Source: Deltaproteobacteria bacterium (GTDB lineage: Bacteria > Desulfobacterota > Deferrimicrobia > Deferrimicrobiales > Deferrimicrobiaceae). From it: a stretch of 6,431 bases of DNA. Position numbers and translations under genes: made by a program. Where the stretch lies: assembly GCA_021802685.1 (NCBI GenBank), contig JAJZRM010000174.1, forward strand, positions 1 through 6,431, written 5' to 3'. Below are positions 5,519 to 6,431 of the stretch, one piece after another; position 1 is the stretch's first letter, and every line of letters starts with the position of its first letter. The notes below the pieces were generated by a model. That model worked only from the letters and a program-made list of their open reading frames with translations, did not search any database and had not been told where the DNA came from.

Positions 5519-6144
5519 CTCCCCTCCAGGGGCGACAGGATGATCCTGGATTTCGATGCGGCGCGGTCGTACCAGTTTCGCACCTCCTGGGCGATCTTCG
5601 CCTCCCGGAGCTCCTGCCGCACCTTTTCCTCGGTCAGCCCGGGCGCGGCGTCCCCCCGGCCCGCGCGGCGCTGGTATTCCTTGCGCACCTCCTCGTCCTT
5701 GATCTCGACGAACACGGCGACACGGCGGAGGAGGAAATCCCGGACGAGGAGCTTCCGTTCCACCCAATCCGCGACCCGCTTCGGCGGGATCCCCCCGCGG
5801 CAGGGCGAGCCGCACTTTGCCGTCCTGGAGGCGGCCTCCAGCACGGCGGCGGCGAGCGCGGCGTTGTCCACTTGCCCCAGCTCCAGTTTCCGCTGCTCCT
5901 GGAGGGCCAGGGTATCGGCGATCAACCGGTTCCTGGCTTCCTCGAGGGAAAGGTCTTCCCCGCCGCTTCCCGGCATCGCGGCGCACCGGCGCAGGCACTG
6001 TTCGAGGCGCACGTCGGACAGGAAAAGGACTTCCTTGTTGACGGTGGCCGCCGTGGACTCGAAGAGCTCGTAACCGTCCATGGCGCGCGCGCCTGGGATG
6101 CAGGAGCCCGACAGGAGGAGCAGGAGGAGGACGCGCCGGATCAA
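5515..6144 (-). CDS. Secreted SurA-N-like protein with two CX3C pairs
   Basis: The 209-residue product starts with a signal peptide: MIRR, a leucine-rich core at 5-12, and an ARA cleavage site before Met22. Cys15 (LSGSC) is a poor lipobox, so a lipoprotein is possible but less likely. The mature part resembles the N-terminal domain of the SurA periplasmic chaperone: AATVNKEVLFLSDV at 32-45, then helices such as ARNRLIADTLALQEQRKLEL, and a charged C-terminal helix. No PPIase (parvulin) domain is present. Four cysteines form two CX3C pairs, Cys50/Cys54 and Cys111/Cys115. The start is TTG at 6144, overlapping the nadC stop as TTGA with no Shine-Dalgarno site; the next ATG at 6081 would delete the whole signal peptide. 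A role in folding outer-membrane or exported proteins is inferred only. Confidence 0.7.
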   Translation of the reverse strand: MIRRVLLLLLLSGSCIPGARAMDGYELFESTAATVNKEVLFLSDVRLEQCLRRCAAMPGSGGEDLSLEEARNRLIADTLALQEQRKLELGQVDNAALAAAVLEAASRTAKCGSPCRGGIPPKRVADWVERKLLVRDFLLRRVAVFVEIKDEEVRKEYQRRAGRGDAAPGLTEEKVRQELREAKIAQEVRNWYDRAASKSRIILSPLEGR

Positions 6145-6431
6145 GAGGAGAGTTCGAAGGAGATGTCGAGTGCGGAAGCGGAGTGCGTGATCGCCCCCAC
6201 GGCGATGGCCGCGACCCCCGTTCGGGCGTACTCCTCCACGTTCCCGAGGTGGATTCCTCCGGAGGCTTCGAGAAAGACCTCCCCGCCGAAGCGGGCGACC
6301 GCCTCGCGGACCATCGCGGGCGTCATGTTGTCCAGCAGGACCGCGTCGGCGCCCGCCGCCACCGCCGCTTCGACTTCCGCCAGATTTTCCGCCTCGACCT
6401 CGACCTTCACGAGGTGGTGCGCGGCGCCGCG
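6141..6431 (-). CDS. nadC: Nicotinate-nucleotide pyrophosphorylase NadC, C-terminal part
   Basis: Only the last 96 residues are present; the frame is open through the window end, so the gene starts beyond 6431. NadC (quinolinate phosphoribosyltransferase) converts quinolinate and PRPP to nicotinate mononucleotide in NAD synthesis. In the fragment, VKVEVEAENLAEV at 8-20, AGADAVLLDNMTP at 26-38 and FLEASGGIHLGNV at 53-65 are the family's barrel-strand motifs that hold substrate phosphates and acidic catalytic residues. GVAAIAVGAITHSASALDIS at 72-91 is the usual C-terminal block. A GTG at 6410 lies inside this domain and is not a start. The stop overlaps the next gene's TTG, indicating an operon nadC, SurA-N-like gene, queD. 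Confidence 0.93.
   Translation of the reverse strand, partial: RGAAHHLVKVEVEAENLAEVEAAVAAGADAVLLDNMTPAMVREAVARFGGEVFLEASGGIHLGNVEEYARTGVAAIAVGAITHSASALDISFELSS

Noticed and set aside
6110..6132. Tandem AGGAGG-like purine repeats on the plus strand resembling ribosome-binding sites
   Set aside because: They are the complement of leucine codons in the signal peptide of the SurA-N-like gene, and no plus-strand gene follows.

Overview
The window is GC-rich chromosomal DNA packed with housekeeping genes in short operons. I see no mobile element, CRISPR array, RNA gene or phage signal. Gene content (futalosine-pathway mqnA, a DUF1858 redox-disulfide protein, and a run of class II aldolase, rsmD, coaD and aspartate aminotransferase on one strand) suggests an anaerobic, menaquinone-using bacterium. 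From memory, Geobacter-type Desulfuromonadota carry a similar aldolase-coaD-aminotransferase neighbourhood; this assignment is inference. Three of the eight protein starts look like TTG.

Layout. (1) Positions 1-489, plus strand: a promoter and a Nudix hydrolase of the ADP-ribose pyrophosphatase type. (2) Positions 490-547: a convergent gap with a strong hairpin that could end transcription from both sides. (3) Positions 548-3928, minus strand: an operon read fba-like aldolase, rsmD, coaD, aspartate aminotransferase. Its spacings are 10 nt, 24 nt and a 4-nt ATGA overlap. A good sigma70-type promoter at 3960-3988 precedes it. (4) Positions 3929-4019: a divergent intergenic region. (5) Positions 4020-5124, plus strand: mqnA and a 66-residue DUF1858 protein, 25 nt apart. 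(6) Positions 5138-6431, minus strand: an operon read nadC (cut by the window edge), a secreted SurA-N-like protein, and queD, linked by TTGA and ATGA overlaps.

How the genes fit together. The aldolase serves central carbon metabolism, RsmD modifies 16S rRNA, CoaD makes dephospho-CoA, and the aminotransferase links oxaloacetate to aspartate. MqnA starts menaquinone synthesis from chorismate. NadC makes NAD precursor and QueD makes queuosine precursor; the protein between them is probably periplasmic. These are mostly unrelated cofactor and core functions. The least ordinary items are the divergent aldolase, the twin CX3C secreted protein, the TTG starts, and the seven-G discriminator of the aldolase promoter. 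I found no convincing new multi-gene system.
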